Source of the DNA: Hydractinia symbiolongicarpus
Lineage: Eukaryota > Cnidaria > Hydrozoa > Anthoathecata > Hydractiniidae
Direction of reading: 5' to 3'
DNA length: 64,000 nt
Assembly: GCF_029227915.1 (NCBI RefSeq)
Contig: NC_079876.1
Location: 16,928,001-16,992,000 of the forward strand
Position 1 is the first letter of the stretch. Every line of letters begins with the position of its first letter. Shown here in pieces: positions 44,675 to 58,871 of this stretch. The position numbers were made by a program, and so were the translations under genes. The notes under the pieces are model-generated. The model was not told the origin of the DNA. It made no database searches and saw nothing but the letters and a program-made list of their open reading frames with translations.

Positions 44675-44940
44675 CAAACATTTAAGAAGTTTCCTCAAAT
44701 AATTACTTTTAACGTTGCAAAAATAAAAAATATAAAAACATTTATATATGTACAAATAGTAATGAATGGAAACATTTAAGAAGTTTCCTCAAATAATTAT
44801 TTTTTAATCTTGCAAAAATAAGAAATATAAAAACATTAGTAATGAATGGAAACATTTAAGAAGTTTCCTCAAATAATTATTTTTTAATGCTGGAAATATA
44901 TAAATAAAAAAACCCATCTATTTATGCATGCAGATAGTAA
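44675..44940. repeat. Three tandem units of about 80-100 bp (copy B)
   Basis: Counterpart of the copy A array, with the same three units and only single-base changes (for example ACAAACATT for ACAACCATT at the start). Confidence 0.75.
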
Positions 44941-46299
44941 TGAATGGAAACTCGTTGTTCTTAATTGAACAAATTTTTTTATATGCATTTTTGCTGTTTT
45001 TTAGGCTGAAGTAAAAAGAAAAAGATTTATGTGGAGTATTTGTTCCACTAGTACTAGTGCCTTTATACCATTGGTTATAACTGTGTGCCGTTTTCATAAA
45101 TACAAATAGGTCCAGAATTTTTAAAGGCAATTGCTCTTTCCAAGTACAAGTTTCAGGAATTTCATAAAGTTTCTTAATTGACGGTATTTTTTGAGCTTGG
45201 TGATTTGTTGATTATATTTTCAGCCTGAACACATATGTATTGGTTTTGACGCACAATTAAACACTTGCAACACTGACACTGGCCAATTGTGGCCAAAAAG
45301 TAGCGATGTATGTCACTCACTAACTGCACATGCTTGTTGATTCTTTTTTCCTTATTGCTTTATAAAAATCCAAACAATGTTTTCAATTCTGTTGACATAG
45401 TCACAAAAAGACAAATAGAAATAAACAGACTTTGTAGACTACACATTCATTGAGAAAATTGTATTACATCCAGACTATTAGAGAACTCCATTCCAATTAA
45501 ATTTTAACAAAGTTTTGTGATATATAGTATGATTTTTATTAAGTATATGCGGGAATATTGGAATACTATGCTTGACTCTGTACAGTTAATCAGCTAAAGC
45601 TAAGATGTTAATGGATAACAATATAGAACCACTGAATTATGTTTCACATGAATTAAATTCCATGTGGCCTATTTTTTTGTGGATGTCACATCGTCTGTCA
45701 TTAGTTTGCAGATATATTTTGAGCTGACTAATTAATGTGAATAACTGTTTTTTGTAGACAGACTTACTTCAAATATCTCAAGTGGACTTAATTTGACAAA
45801 TTTTTTTTAAACAACAATACCATGAATTTTACCCATGCTAAACATAATTCACGTAATATAAACACTGTGATCAGTAGGAAACGCATGTTTGGCCAATGTA
45901 GCTTTGATACACTAAGAAATATTGACATAAATTCTGTATTTTTTTCTTAAAAAAACAAAAAAATGTTTCCTGATTTTTAAAATGTATGTTGGGTTTATAA
46001 TTAACGGACTATTTTTTATGTGTCTTGAGCCATCGTGTTTTTGCAAAATAGAAAATGTTAGGTGGCTAATCCTGCTGGAAAAGGTTTTAATATGGTGTAG
46101 TTATTTCGTGCTTTTTTCACCGCTACTTGCAAGATTTTAAAATATATAATCAGGTAGAGGGTACAGTACATCTGAATAAAGCGCTCCGCCATGATGTGTG
46201 ACATGGTTTAAGTGATCCAACTGGCAACAACTTCTTTCTATAACAACTCAACAGAGTTTAGTATAACGTATATCTGCACTAATCACTGCACTTTAACGC

Positions 46300-46640
46300 T
46301 CAAACTGTCTTTCAACATAGCCATTGAGGTCAACATACCCATACTCATCGAAAAGGATTGGAATGAGTACTAGTACAGGGAGCTGTTACAATTCAGGCAT
46401 GAGCCATCTAACGAGGTGGACAGAAATGCAATAGCAATAATAAGAACTGATTCTTTACAAAACGAAAGCATTGTGGGACACACATTCGATTACAGCTTAA
46501 GTTTGTGGAAAGAGAGTTAGTCGTGGAGGTGGATATGGTCTGGAAATACCAGTTGTGTATAAGTTTTATGGACAACAAAAATTGATTGACTGGGTTGCGA
46601 AGAAAATTGAGACTGTAAAAGCCGACTTTTCCTGTAAAGT
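46300..46640 (+). pseudogene. HIRAN-like domain gene remnant (copy B)
   Basis: Same remnant, offset 20315, with the same stop and frameshift as copy A. Confidence 0.5.
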
Positions 46641-46887
46641 TTCAAAGTGTTTAAAATACATATTTAAAATTAAATGCTGATCCCTAATTTTTTGGATTGT
46701 ATGCTAATTGGAGAGAAAAAAATTGTCCGCTCATCAGAGTGTCCGTTAATTAAAAATTAACTAATTAACTAATTAGAAAGTTTTTTATAAGACTTTGACC
46801 AGAAAACAGCCAGTGCATGGACCGGCCAGTGCAGTGTCCGCTAATTGAAGAGAATACTGTATACATTTATTTTCAGCAGCGTTTTAA

Positions 46888-47629
46888 CCCTATTCGGTCC
46901 GGGGTTTTTCGAACATACTATGACCGGGGGGGGGGGGGGGGCGGATTCCGCCCCCCTCAATAACTTTTTATAGAATTGCTCAAATTGAATCAAACTTGGC
47001 ACACTTATAGTACGTCATAAAAGGAACAAAATGGCGGCAATAAATTTTTGCTTGCGTCAGCACATTTTCTGTGACGTCATCAGAAGCTTGAACATTGTTA
47101 AAAATGCCACTATCTGCTTAAAATATAGTTACTTTTGTTCTAGAATTTTTACATTCTGCTTGAAGTTTCTGAAAGCTAAATAAATTTTGTTTAACATATC
47201 TTCCGGTTTTTACATGGATCGGATAAAAAATTGCCAAAAATTGCCCGAAAATCCGTTTTTTTCGATTTTCGGGTAATATCCGACAAAATCGGGAAATCGG
47301 ATTAGTCACGTGTCAAAATTATTCAAAATGATTCTTCTTGATGAAACAAAGTTGTGTTGCAAGTTTCAAGTTCTAAGGATAATCCTAACAGGAGTTATTA
47401 TATTTTCCCCCTTATAAGGATTTCATAGAGATTTTAGGGGTAGTTTCTAGTAATGGCCAATATCAAAGCTTCTGAAAGGAATGGAACCTACAAATTTAGC
47501 GTGCAGGAGTCTAATAGATAAATGTTGAAACTCAGTAAGTATCATAGCCATATAAGAAAGCAATCAGGAGTTATTAAAAAAAACCGTCAGGGGGGGGGGG
47601 CGGAATCCTCCCCCCCGGACCGAATAGGG
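46888..47629. mobile_element. TTAA-target inverted-repeat element with long G runs (copy B)
   Basis: Same element as in copy A, flanked by TTAA at 46884-46887 and 47630-47633. The left G run has 16 G. Ten extra bases (TTGAATCAAA) are present near 46986, flanked by a TCAAA repeat, which fits a short repeat-mediated deletion in copy A. Confidence 0.8.
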
Positions 47630-47633
47630 TTAA

Positions 47634-47727
47634 GCTCTACTCAATAAAGGCGACGGGGAAACAAATTCAAAAAAAAATTTTTTTGTGTATTCACTAAGTA
47701 GATTTTTCTACGGGCCTTATCGGCTAG
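47634..47727 (+). mobile_element. Helitron-like 3' end fragment (copy B)
   Basis: Same fragment, with hairpin GTAGATTTTTCTAC and CTAG ending at 47727. Confidence 0.55.
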
Positions 47728-49379
47728 TGTAGGTGCTTACACGATTTCAACTGACTTAACTATTTTTACTCGCTAAACAATAAAATTACAAGACGAAATT
47801 TAAGCAACAAATTACACATGTAAGATGACATAAAATATAATAAGAAATAAACACTTACTAGAAATATAGTGGCGTAAGCCAAGCCAACTACAAGTGAGAG
47901 AAAACAAATACAACAGATGCTGAGATACAGGATAACTCCTGTGATGTATGAAAGAAAAATTTCACTCAACAGCGAATTTATTACAAAAATGTTTGTTCGA
48001 CTCTGTCATTACATGTTGAAGACTGAATGCACAGAAACAAGATGTGCAAGATGTGCAGAAAATTTACTAAAAATAGTACCAAATTTACAATTATTCTCTT
48101 TACATAATTAACACGGGACACGGTCATTCAAAACCGCGATTTTAAGGAAAAAAAGTGTGCGCATGCGCCAAAAATTTTTTTTATAAAAAGCGCCTACGGC
48201 ATAAGATTATGACGTCATCGATATTGACCTCACTCTCTATTATCTTGTTTTAGTTGCCCAATAAAAGAAAATTTAACATTTTTTTCTTTTAAAACTAAAG
48301 AAGGATGACCATAGACTACTATTTCGCCTTTGGTTGCTACCCGGGGCAGCCTAAACAGACGGCAAGGTCCACAAAAGCCCGGATGGCTAGTTCACAATTT
48401 ACCAGTACAGGAGCACTCTTGTACAACATTCTGACGCAAGGTTTTGCCTAAAAATTACTTTTCCTGTTTGCATGTATCCCTTATCGACCGTTCTATCGTA
48501 TTAGGTAGTAGCTGCCACTTTTTTTACTACTAAAATTTTGAGCTTTTCTACACCATACATTTCACTTTCGTTTTCACAAAAAAAAAATGGTTGACAACTA
48601 TTAGAAATGTAAAATAGACGCTAATAAACAAAGAACAAACGATATTATACTACTAAAATTAAATTTTAAAAGACAAAAAAAATAATTCATCTGATCTGTA
48701 ACCTTAGCTAGCTCTAAGGTTGGTCTTGATTAGTTTTCTCTATCTAGAAGCCTGCTAAAACTAAACGTAAATGTAAGAAAGCTAGCTTCACTCAGACTCA
48801 GTGGACCCCAATGGAAATAATCCACTAACAATAGGTTTTTGTGATTTTCTGGGCTAGAAACACTTTAAATATTTATCATTATTGTTGTTGTTGTTAGACT
48901 AGCAAATGATTGCAAATGAAAAAAATTGTACAGTTATATAGCTATATATATGTTAAACGAAAAAGCTAACCATTTACACAGACATTTTAGCCTAGACCAT
49001 TCCCTAATTGTGAGATTTTTCACCACGAAAGTCAATCTGAATTATATAAAAATACTTTACAAATTAGGCTATTACAAGTATTTTTTATTTCAATTCATAA
49101 TCTGGATTTCACGAATATATTCTTATTTCAAACGCATCCAACAAAAAGTGGTAATCGAGCAAATCAGCAAGATCTTCTGTTTCATCATTGTTCCATCATT
49201 TTTTTAACCGCTTCTGTCAACAAATCTTCACATGCAAATCACGTTTGAATGACGCTTGAAATTGTGAATTATTGGGTCAAAATTACTTCAATGAAATCGT
49301 GCCAACATGTTTTGTATCATAGAACAATTTGGGACTGGTGCCCTAAAATGTGAAAAAACAGAAAATACAATATAAGCTA

Positions 49380-49867
49380 CCAGAATCACCCAGAACCACC
49401 CAAAACCACGAAAACGCATGCATGTCCAATGTGTGGCAATCATTTTCAATCTTTTATAATTTAATAATTTAACAGACCAGCCGTCACATTCAATGGACCC
49501 CGGGTACAAACCTCGTACAGCCGACTTCCCGAAAACAAAAAGTTTCTTTTTCAAGTCTCAATTATAAAATGTATTTTTTTGTACAAAAAAAGTTTCATAA
49601 TTCCCAACTTCTTACTAAATGTCCTCCTTTTCAATTTCTTAATGTTGGCTTGGAAGGTCTTCTACCTAACATGAGTCTTTCCCTTTAAAGTCTATGGAAT
49701 ACACGTTCGATACGGAGCCAATTATTAACGCAGTATTTACACCAGCGTTTTTTCCTAGTTGTTTATATTTTTTTCAAGTGACTGTTCGTGTTAATTTGGT
49801 CTGGAATCAGTCAGAATGACCTAGGGGTCATTCTGACTGATTCCAGCTGGTTCTGGGTGATTCTAGG
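49380..49867. mobile_element. 488-bp inverted-repeat element with central hairpin (copy B)
   Basis: Same element; the hairpin lies at 49801-49846. Confidence 0.6.
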
Positions 49868-50339
49868 TTTGGAAAACAATGATTGAGCAGATGGCGGGGC
49901 CTACAAAAAGCTCTTATCTTTTAAAAAAACCTGAGGCTCTCATAAAAAAGCATGTAAAATGATAGCAAAGTGTGCATAAAAATGTACAGACATGTGAGTT
50001 AATGTTTAACATATTCCTGTGAAACCCCTGACTTTTTTCCGGCGAGATAAACATAAATTTTTCATGATTTATCAGACACCACAAACTCGGCATAAGCCTC
50101 AATTATATAAGTCAAAAATTTTTTCCAGGGTACGAACAGATATGCTGTCCAAATAAATGCACAGGAGCATCTCTGGTTTAGTGTTACTTGTTGTTTTGTT
50201 AATTATATACATATTATAGAAAAATATTATCGATTTCTTTTTGTATGAGATTTTTCATTAACAAACAAACCTTCGCTATGAAAAATTATTTTTAGCAGAA
50301 CTATTAATAAACCCTAACCCCTTTTGGGTGACTGTGAAA

Positions 50340-51094
50340 CAGTCAGGGTAAACACCTAATTAGACGACATGACCTAATTAGGCGAGTCATTTAGTTAGGC
50401 GACATGATGTAGTTTAATTGCGCTAACCGTAGTCTAACTAGGCGAACGAAAACTTTCTGTTGTAAATACGTCGAAATCATTGCGTTTCGCACTACAATTT
50501 TTATGTGAATCAAATCGCAGACAATTTTGACCAATTATCGTGTTATTTGCATTGCGCATTGGCAACTTATGGCCCAAACCTTGTGTGGCAATATTTGTTG
50601 TTTTAAATAATGGATTTCAGCCACAGGAAAAAAAATATGGGGGATGAAAATGTGGTATTGTTTGACTAAGATTTTAACGTTGCTAAAACAGGATAAATAA
50701 AAAAGAAACGTTACAAAACAAATTGTTACCACATCCATCTTAAAAAAAAAATTTTTTTTTTGCGTTTTTTGTGAAAGAATATCTTCATTAAATTATTGCG
50801 TATTTTACTATCGTCACCTAAATAGGCGACATGTAATATTTCATTTTAACATAATTCTTACTTGCGCGAGCATATCAAGGCACGAGTGACAATTTTGGAA
50901 TCATGGTTGCATACACTATCCATTCTGAACAAAGTGTTTTTGCTATTTTTTCTTAGGAATGTGTGAAAAGCCATTGAATATTGCAATGTCTTAACTAGGT
51001 TACATATGGTCTAACTAGGCTACAATGAGTCGCGTAAATAGGTGGTATGCCCTAATTAGCCTACCATCGCCTAATTAAGTGTTTACCCTGACTG
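50340..51094. mobile_element. 755-bp inverted-repeat element rich in TAGGCGAC boxes (copy B)
   Basis: Same element and boxes as in copy A at offset 20320. Confidence 0.65.
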
Positions 51095-51969
51095 AAAAGT
51101 TAGGGGGGTAGCCACAAGCAACATTTTTCACATCTAACACTGGTTTATTGCTTATATTTATCTTATTGAGTGCGCAATTCTCATTTAAAATAATGATATT
51201 TACCGATTTATGAAGTCTTGTGAAAGGTCATTTCCGAGGACCAATTTCTTTCAGAAAAAAAGTGGCAGCCACAAACCACTGGTTTTATTTGATAAAACAG
51301 GCTATCAGCTTTCAGGAAAAACATGTCTTAAAGCATGACTTTGCGTTGGAAAGCAAATATCTTCATTTTCCACCAACTTATAAAATTTTATAATCAAAAC
51401 ATTGCTATTCTTTCTGTCTCCTCCCAACAAAAGTGAAAGTGTTCGGGTAGTCGAATCTAGAGTTTTTGTATAGTCCAAGGCCTGCTCTACTAAAATAAAA
51501 TCCTTTTAGGGGATGATCTCTACCGCAGAGGCTCAAAAAACATTTGTTTTTAAGGGAAATTAGAAGCACGTGCGATGGTGGCCATTATGAATCGCTTGCG
51601 GCAGAAAATTTGATAACAAATAATGGCGCATGCGCACACTTTTTTTCCTGCCGTAAATGACCGTGGGGACATTACATCACAACACAAAACTAACAAAATG
51701 CATCTTGTTCTCCACCGCAGAGCGTCTCTACAGCAGAGCACATACGCGACACCACAAGGACAATACAAATGACGTATCAAAATAAATGTCAATACGGCCG
51801 GAAATTCATGTAGACTGTTGTTTTGCGAGCTACTTTACGTACCGGCACCCTAAGCAACGTTCATATACACATATGCGCGAAGAAAGACTGAACTTTCATT
51901 GTTTTCAGAAACTTTTATTAGAAAAAAATTACTTTCTTCAGGGATATTAACGTAACGAACTTTAAAAAC

Positions 51970-52135
51970 ATAAAGATATAATTATTACATTAATATGTTA
52001 TCTTAAAATAACTCTAGTTATCTTACAATTAGGACATTAATGTGAATATCCACGCATTCCAAAATTACATTGATAGAGTTATCTTAAGATAGCACTTGTT
52101 ATCTTAAAATAACTGTATTAATGTGACTTTTGAAT
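51970..52135. repeat. Small palindromic element with GTTATCTTAA boxes (copy B)
   Basis: Same motif cluster at offset 20320. Confidence 0.45.
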
Positions 52136-55100
52136 GCCGTAGAGCTGAGCCGAAACCATCGCGCTATCGCAATTAAAAAAGTATTAAAATTAGAAACTTA
52201 AATTTAGAGTTAAAAACTCTAATTTATTATTTTTAGAAAAAATAACTTTTCTTTTTTATTTCCAGATCTCCTTCCTGGTTATTTCTTGAAGTTGGATATG
52301 TCAGGTTAACAATAACAAATTTTGAAGAGGTTTTTCTGTTTGTGTAAAATTTTTCTGACGCTAACGTTAATTATTTACTTAGGGTAATCAATTTCATTGT
52401 AGCGCGCTCTCAAAATGAGCCCTAAAAGAAAGTCAGCCCTTAGCAAAATAATGGCTATAAATATTTCATAAGTTATTAAATGTTGATAAACTTGATAAAC
52501 GTAGGTCTCTTTTAAGGTGTTTATTTGTGAACTAAAAAATCTCACTATAGGAGTCTCAAAGGCTCTTTATAGGAGAACAGAGGTTTCTATTTTCACATGT
52601 ATGTTATCAATTTATTATGTATAAATATGCCTCAGGGTAACATATCAAAGTTTCCAATAATCTGTTAGGTTTACTGAATTTTGTTTAATCTGACCTACAT
52701 ACTAACTATGAGTATAGCCTAACGCAACTATGACATCATAACCATTGAAATTTTAAATTGCTTCTAGTCAACATTAGAGTAAAAATAAATAATAAAAACA
52801 TGTCTGTCATGTCACATCATACTTCATTTTAAGTGAAGAAAATAAAAAAAAAGTTTGACCTGTGTTTCTTATTACTGCGAACGTTTATGTCTGTTTTATA
52901 AAAATAATTTTTTATTTGAGTAAAAAATTTTGGAATGAATTTCTCTACAAATTGTCATTTTGCTCGATATTCAGCAAATTATAAAGTGTAACCTTTTTGG
53001 AGTATGGAATTGAAAAATAGGTGCAAATTACACTCGTCTTTCCGTAGTATATTTCGTGCATATTAACCAATCACAGAAAAACTTAACCACATAAGAATAT
53101 AAAAACCATTTCCGTTAAGGTGGATTTCCACTGAAAATCAAACAAATTGGAAAGGAGCAATAAAAATACTGAAATTTGATTAAATATCTGCTAATTATTT
53201 TGTTTTTAAAATTTTTTGTTCCTGAAAGTTGACTGGCTTTAAACCTTTCTGCTTTCTTAGCATTGAAATAAGCCACTCGGCCGCTATTCCTTTGCAGGCT
53301 TAATTTTGTTTTAAAAAGATTTAATCTTTGACGTCAGTTAACTAGAGAATTGATATTAAAACTGGCTGAACTGACTTGAACAACGCTCAATCAATAGTCA
53401 TGACTATGCCAAACCTACAATCTTGGGCGGCGTTTCTGGTTATAAAACATGGTGGAGGTAGGACCAGCTCATACATGTTGTTAACATTTCTGAAAGTACG
53501 GAGAGAAAAAGATATTTTTATATTCCCATTTTTTGCTAAAATTGACCCAGTCCCAAGTCATTCAACGTACAAAACGCCTCAGATTATTCTGGAGCCTGTT
53601 AACAATACAGTTGATAACTCCAGCATTCATTATAACAAATCACTTTCTCCAGTCTCTTGAACTTTCGTTAATACTTCATAGAGAAAGACATAAACAGAAA
53701 AATAACTGATACAAATATAATCTGATTTCTAACATATATACATTGTGCTCTTAAGCAATGTTAGCAGAGCTGCACATCAGTCCAGAACCTTTAGGACTAT
53801 GAAATATTTCTGCCAAGTAATTGTAAAAAATGTTTAGTAGAATAAAAAAGTAATAAACCTATGTAAATAAGCAAAATAGAAAGAAAACAAAACACTTCAA
53901 CACTACCAAAACAATAGTAAGTACAAATAAAAAAGATATCGTTCTAAATTTTAAACACTTTCTGGACAAAGTAGTGATTTTATATATGTCCTTTTTACTT
54001 TTCGACCAATAACAGCCTTGACAAATTGTGCACTTAATAAAGTTCAGCATAATTAACGTAATATATATCTACGATATCTCCAAAATTACATAAGATATAA
54101 ACTACATTTATAAAAACGTGTAAAATCGTATTTGTCCGAATCATGCTACTAGACACAAAAAGTTATTAAACAAAACAAAGATGCACGACATTTCATATTT
54201 TGTTACCACTTGCTATTATAATATTACGCAGTAAAAGAAAGGAGGTAATTCAGCACGTCTTTTATCTCATTTTCTTTTCCGCTTCCCTTCCACCCTCTCA
54301 TTAGTGCTCAGGCTGTCAAATAGTATAACGCTTTCTAAACGTAAGTGTAATACAGCTAGTTATTTATATACTAGTTTATACTTCATGCATCTTTAGCACA
54401 AAGTGTAGATTATGAACGATTAGTTAGTGCAACACCCCAGTTCTATAAAACATCGCCTAAAAAAGAGATTCTATTTCGTCGGAATTTTTTTTATACGCCG
54501 GTTTTCACAACGGGAAATGTAATTGTTTCGTTATAAATTGGTGTATTGGTATTTTTTTGTTTCATTTAAAATGTTTTATCTGCAACATTTTTTAAAAAAT
54601 TAGGGTGATAAGAATGCACGAAAAAAACTTCGATATTTCGACTTACAAGAACACCGTCAAGGAATATTAGAGCCAGTATTAAACACTGCAGGACCTCTGA
54701 GGCAAGTTATATATATCCTAACATGGGGAGCAATGATTGGTGCATATTATAGCATCAGGATACGAAATTGAAGGAATCCCGCAACCCCCCTTGCCTCTGC
54801 ATTCCACCACGCCACACGCAGATCGATGTTAAAAATTCCCAATTAGAAATATTGTCGTCCCTACAAAATTAAAGATAATCTTAGAAGCTCAAAAATAAAC
54901 AACTTAGCTTTGGTCTAATTTAGGTAACACAGTAGTGTTCATCTTATTGGCGTATAGATATTTGAAAATATAAAAAATCAAACAAAAACAATAGGGATAA
55001 TACTAATAATTTGTCAAATTACAGAGTACCACTGTTTATTCAACATGCTGTCGTCGAGTGTTTAAAGTAGCCTCTTTGCAACGGTTGTTGGTTTTCGACT

Positions 55101-55249
55101 AGTGACTTACACGAAAGTCAAGCTAATGGCAGGGGAAAGTGTATGATCACTGAGGACAAAAAAAAACAACTTAAATCATCTTAAATATCACACTGAACAT
55201 CCAAATATAACTACAAATGACAGGAAAGTTCCATATATAGCTTTATTGC

Positions 55250-55797
55250 CCAGGTAAAAGGGCGGCATGTCATTGGTTACAACTTACGTCATAGCGGACA
55301 ATAGCAACCGTGTTAAAAGTTTAGTATTGCCCAAGCTTGCGAAGGCAGTACGCGACAATAGCAACCATTCAATATTTGAAGGTATTGCCCGAAATAAACA
55401 GTTATTATATGGATTATTATCCGGCCACTGCATTTTGCGACAAAAATATAACATTATAAGCAAGATGTAGAAATCATGTCTTTATAGAAACTATTCCCAT
55501 ATGGAACGTACATTCGAACTAAAAATATATTTTTTTTAAATCGAATATCGTGTAAGCATTACAGGTTTTATTGTGTAGCTACAACATAGAATTCTTTAAA
55601 AGATAAAAGTAAGTTTTACTTCTGTTTCGCTTTTTTGTTTACCGTTTTTCGTGTTTATTTACATTTAATGCTACCATATTTAAACTTGGTTGCTATGGTA
55701 GCGGGCAATACCATGGAATACTGTCCGCTATGACGTAAGTTCTAACCAATGACATTGGGCGATTTTTGGAAATATTGATGCCGCCCTTTTACCGGGT
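55250..55797. mobile_element. 548-bp inverted-repeat element (copy B)
   Basis: Same element, offset 20147, with one or two base changes. Confidence 0.7.
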
Positions 55798-56958
55798 AAT
55801 AATTTCAAATATCCCAGTTAACACGGACTATTATTACAACTTCATGGTTTTCTCTACGACTGCGAGATATACTAGGGACCTTACACAACTGAAGTATTTT
55901 AGTCGATATATTTTCTTTCAAAATTATCACATTCTCATAATTTTTTAAGAAAAAGGAATTTCAGCAGAGGTAAATTACTCACTTCTTTTTCCGCTATCGC
56001 CGCCTAAAACAAAATTAACTTTAGTAGCTAGTAGCATATTTAAAAAAAAAAGACGGATGAGGCCTCCTTTTACAACCATATATATACGCCAATTCTGGAG
56101 GTATTTTAGAGTATTACTATAATTTGCTAGTAAATATACACATTACACACTCAGAAAGAAATAATAAATCGTGAATTTAAACCCTAGAAAAACAAAATCA
56201 AAACAAGGAAGAGCCAACAAGGCACTCGCTAACTACCTATCAATTTTCTTTAATTTTGGAACCTTGATTAGCGGAAAAAAGTATTTATGTTAAAGTATTC
56301 ATGTAAAGTATAGGAGTCCGTTTGTTAAGAACTGCACGCATAAAGATTTTTTAATAGAGAACCTAATGGGTTCTTGTTGACGAGGTAATTGGGAAACCGA
56401 GTAAAGGGTGTTTGAAGAAGGTTTGTATAAATCTGTTGCTTGGAGCCAGCTGAATCACAACTATTGGATGTATGTTAGCTAGGTTAATTCAAAATCAAAC
56501 AAATATCCCTTTTGGTCCCTATAGCTAGGTAGCCGAAATATTATAATTATTACGGTTGAAATTTGTATATTAGCGAAAAAGCATTCTCGTCCCCAGAGCT
56601 CTTTGAGATAAACCTCAAAAGTAGACTTGCGTGATGGATTCTGATTGGCCTATTATAGGAGTTTTATGTATTTCCGTGAAAGATTGTATTTAGCATTTAA
56701 AAATGTAAACAAAGATGGCGGTGGGAGGGACGAAGGATCAAAATGCGCTCCCTTTGATTATGTCTTGACTGAATTTAGAGCAGATATCAAGGGCTAGCTA
56801 TAATAATACGGAGACTGTGTGTGTGTGTGTGTGTGTCAGTCTGTAACAGGCAAAGTGGATGTGTTCATTTTCCTTTGATGTCGTCGAAAAAGTTGTCTGA
56901 AAACCTTAATTTTCTGACGTTACGGCGCGACGTCAATAATACTACTTTAACATGAATC

Positions 56959-57556
56959 TCTTATAATAATAAGAAGTGTATGTGACGGTCATAGTGGATA
57001 TCCTCATTTTCCTTTAATATCGCCGAAATTTTCTTGGAAGTCGCCGAAAAAATTATGTCTTAAATGTTAGACTTTATGACGTTACGGCGCGACGTCAATA
57101 ACACTAGTTTAACGTCAATATCCTATATTAAATTAATGAAGCCATTACATGGCACTTAAAATTTGATGCCAAATAACTTGGAAACAAGGTCGTAACGTCA
57201 ATGATTTTTCACTGCGTGGGTAACTAGGGACCACCTAGGACCAATTTGGGTAATTTTCCCCAACCTAGGTCCCCAAATGCGTTTCGGAATAGGCGGGTTG
57301 ATGATGTCATCAAAAAACCCTAATATATCTGCAACCATTTGTCAAAGACGCATGGTCCTATACATTTTCTTGATCAGCGTTTCAAGATCTATACGATGAA
57401 GGCAACAGGTATACAAATTCCTAAAAAATTTTTTTAAGGTTTTGACGGGTTTTTGCTGACGTCAGCAAAATTTTTAATCCCTGAACTTTAATCCCTAACT
57501 CTCTTTTTATTGACCTTTTGCCTAAGTGGATTTCTCCACGGGCTTTTATAGACTAG
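56959..57556 (+). mobile_element. Helitron-like element (copy B, first unit)
   Basis: Same element as 36810-37396, with an 11-bp net gain near 57490 that copies adjacent TTTAATCCCT. The CTAG ends at 57556. Further 3' ends of the same family recur in the tandem units at 40466, 60626 and 63677. Confidence 0.6.
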
Positions 57557-57651
57557 TATCCTATATTAAATTAATGAAGCCATTACAGTGCACTTAAAAC
57601 TTTAGTTGACAGTAAAGCTTTTTTTTTAAGTAGTTTCCATTTTCTGTTGGT

Positions 57652-58871
57652 AGTGAAGCTTTCAAACGTAAATATGTGGAAGAGAGAGTGAAAAACCGGA
57701 TTTTAGAAGTGGAAACGTTGTCTAAAATTGGAGAAGCTTATCCGCATGCTGCTTACGCTGTCTTCGTACATGGATATTGAATGGATATGTTTGCAACGAC
57801 TGGTAGAGATTATTACTCTCTCTTCCAGTTAAATATGGAGGATTAGCAATATTTGATCCGTCCAAACGTTGCGTCACTGAGTACAGCAATTCTAGGCCCC
57901 TGACAAGTAAAATGGTTGAGAAAGTGAAATGTCAAGACGATAATAATGACGAATTAATAGAGGACGTATTGAAGAAGCGAAAAAATGAAATTAAAACATA
58001 AAGAGGAAGACTTGTGAAATGACGTTAACATCAATAAAAAGTCTTTGACCAACTAAACTAAACTAAAAGTAAGAGCGCTCGAGGCTTCTTTGGAAACTGG
58101 TGCTTCGAGTTGGTTGAATGCCTTGCCAATTAGAGAACATGGATTCGTTTTGGATAAACAATCATTTTGGGACAGTTTATTCATATGATACTGCATCCTG
58201 CTAAAGCGATTACCATCCAGATGTGTTTGTGGTGTTTCTTTTACAATTAAACACGCGCTATTCTGTCCAAAAGGTTGTCTCATAACATTACGACACAACA
58301 AAATCCGAGACTTCACTGCCGAACTACTTCAGGAATGTTTCAAGGACGTGAGAATAGAGCCCGTATTACAGGAAATCGCTGGTGAACAGTTTTCTTCATC
58401 AACCATAACTACTGACGAGACACGAGTAGACGTAGCTGCTAGAGGATTTTAGATCAGAGAGCAAATGGCTTTTTTTGATGTGAAAGTTTTTAACCCAACG
58501 GCCAAAATGCACCTGAACCGTGATCTGAAAGCATGCTACAAAACCCATGAGTCAACTAAAATAAGAACGTATAATGCGAGACTCAATACTGTTTATCAAG
58601 GATAATTCACTCCCCTAATCTTCACGTATTTTGGAAGGGTGTCTCGAGAATGTGCTACGGTTTACAACAAACTGTCTTGTTCGATTGCTGAAAAGCGAAA
58701 TGAATCACTGAGTATCACGAAAAATTGGCTGAGAACTGAATAAAGTTTCGATGTGCTGAGATGAAAGCTACTTTGTATTCGTAGATCGAGAGGAGTAAAG
58801 TCTGAAGCATCGCTAGTTCGCGACACAGACGTAAACATTGTGCCGTTTGAAAGCAGATTGTTTTGTGAATA
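57652..58871 (+). pseudogene. Retroelement ORF remnant (unit B1)
   Basis: Same remnant, offset 20160 from A1, with only point changes (for example CCCATGAG for CCAATGAG). Confidence 0.7.

Larger units (their letters stand above)
48119..51665. mobile_element. 3.5-kb inverted-repeat element with nested insertions (copy B)
   Basis: Counterpart of the copy A element with the same ends and the same two nested elements. Indels are limited to homopolymer runs. Confidence 0.55.
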
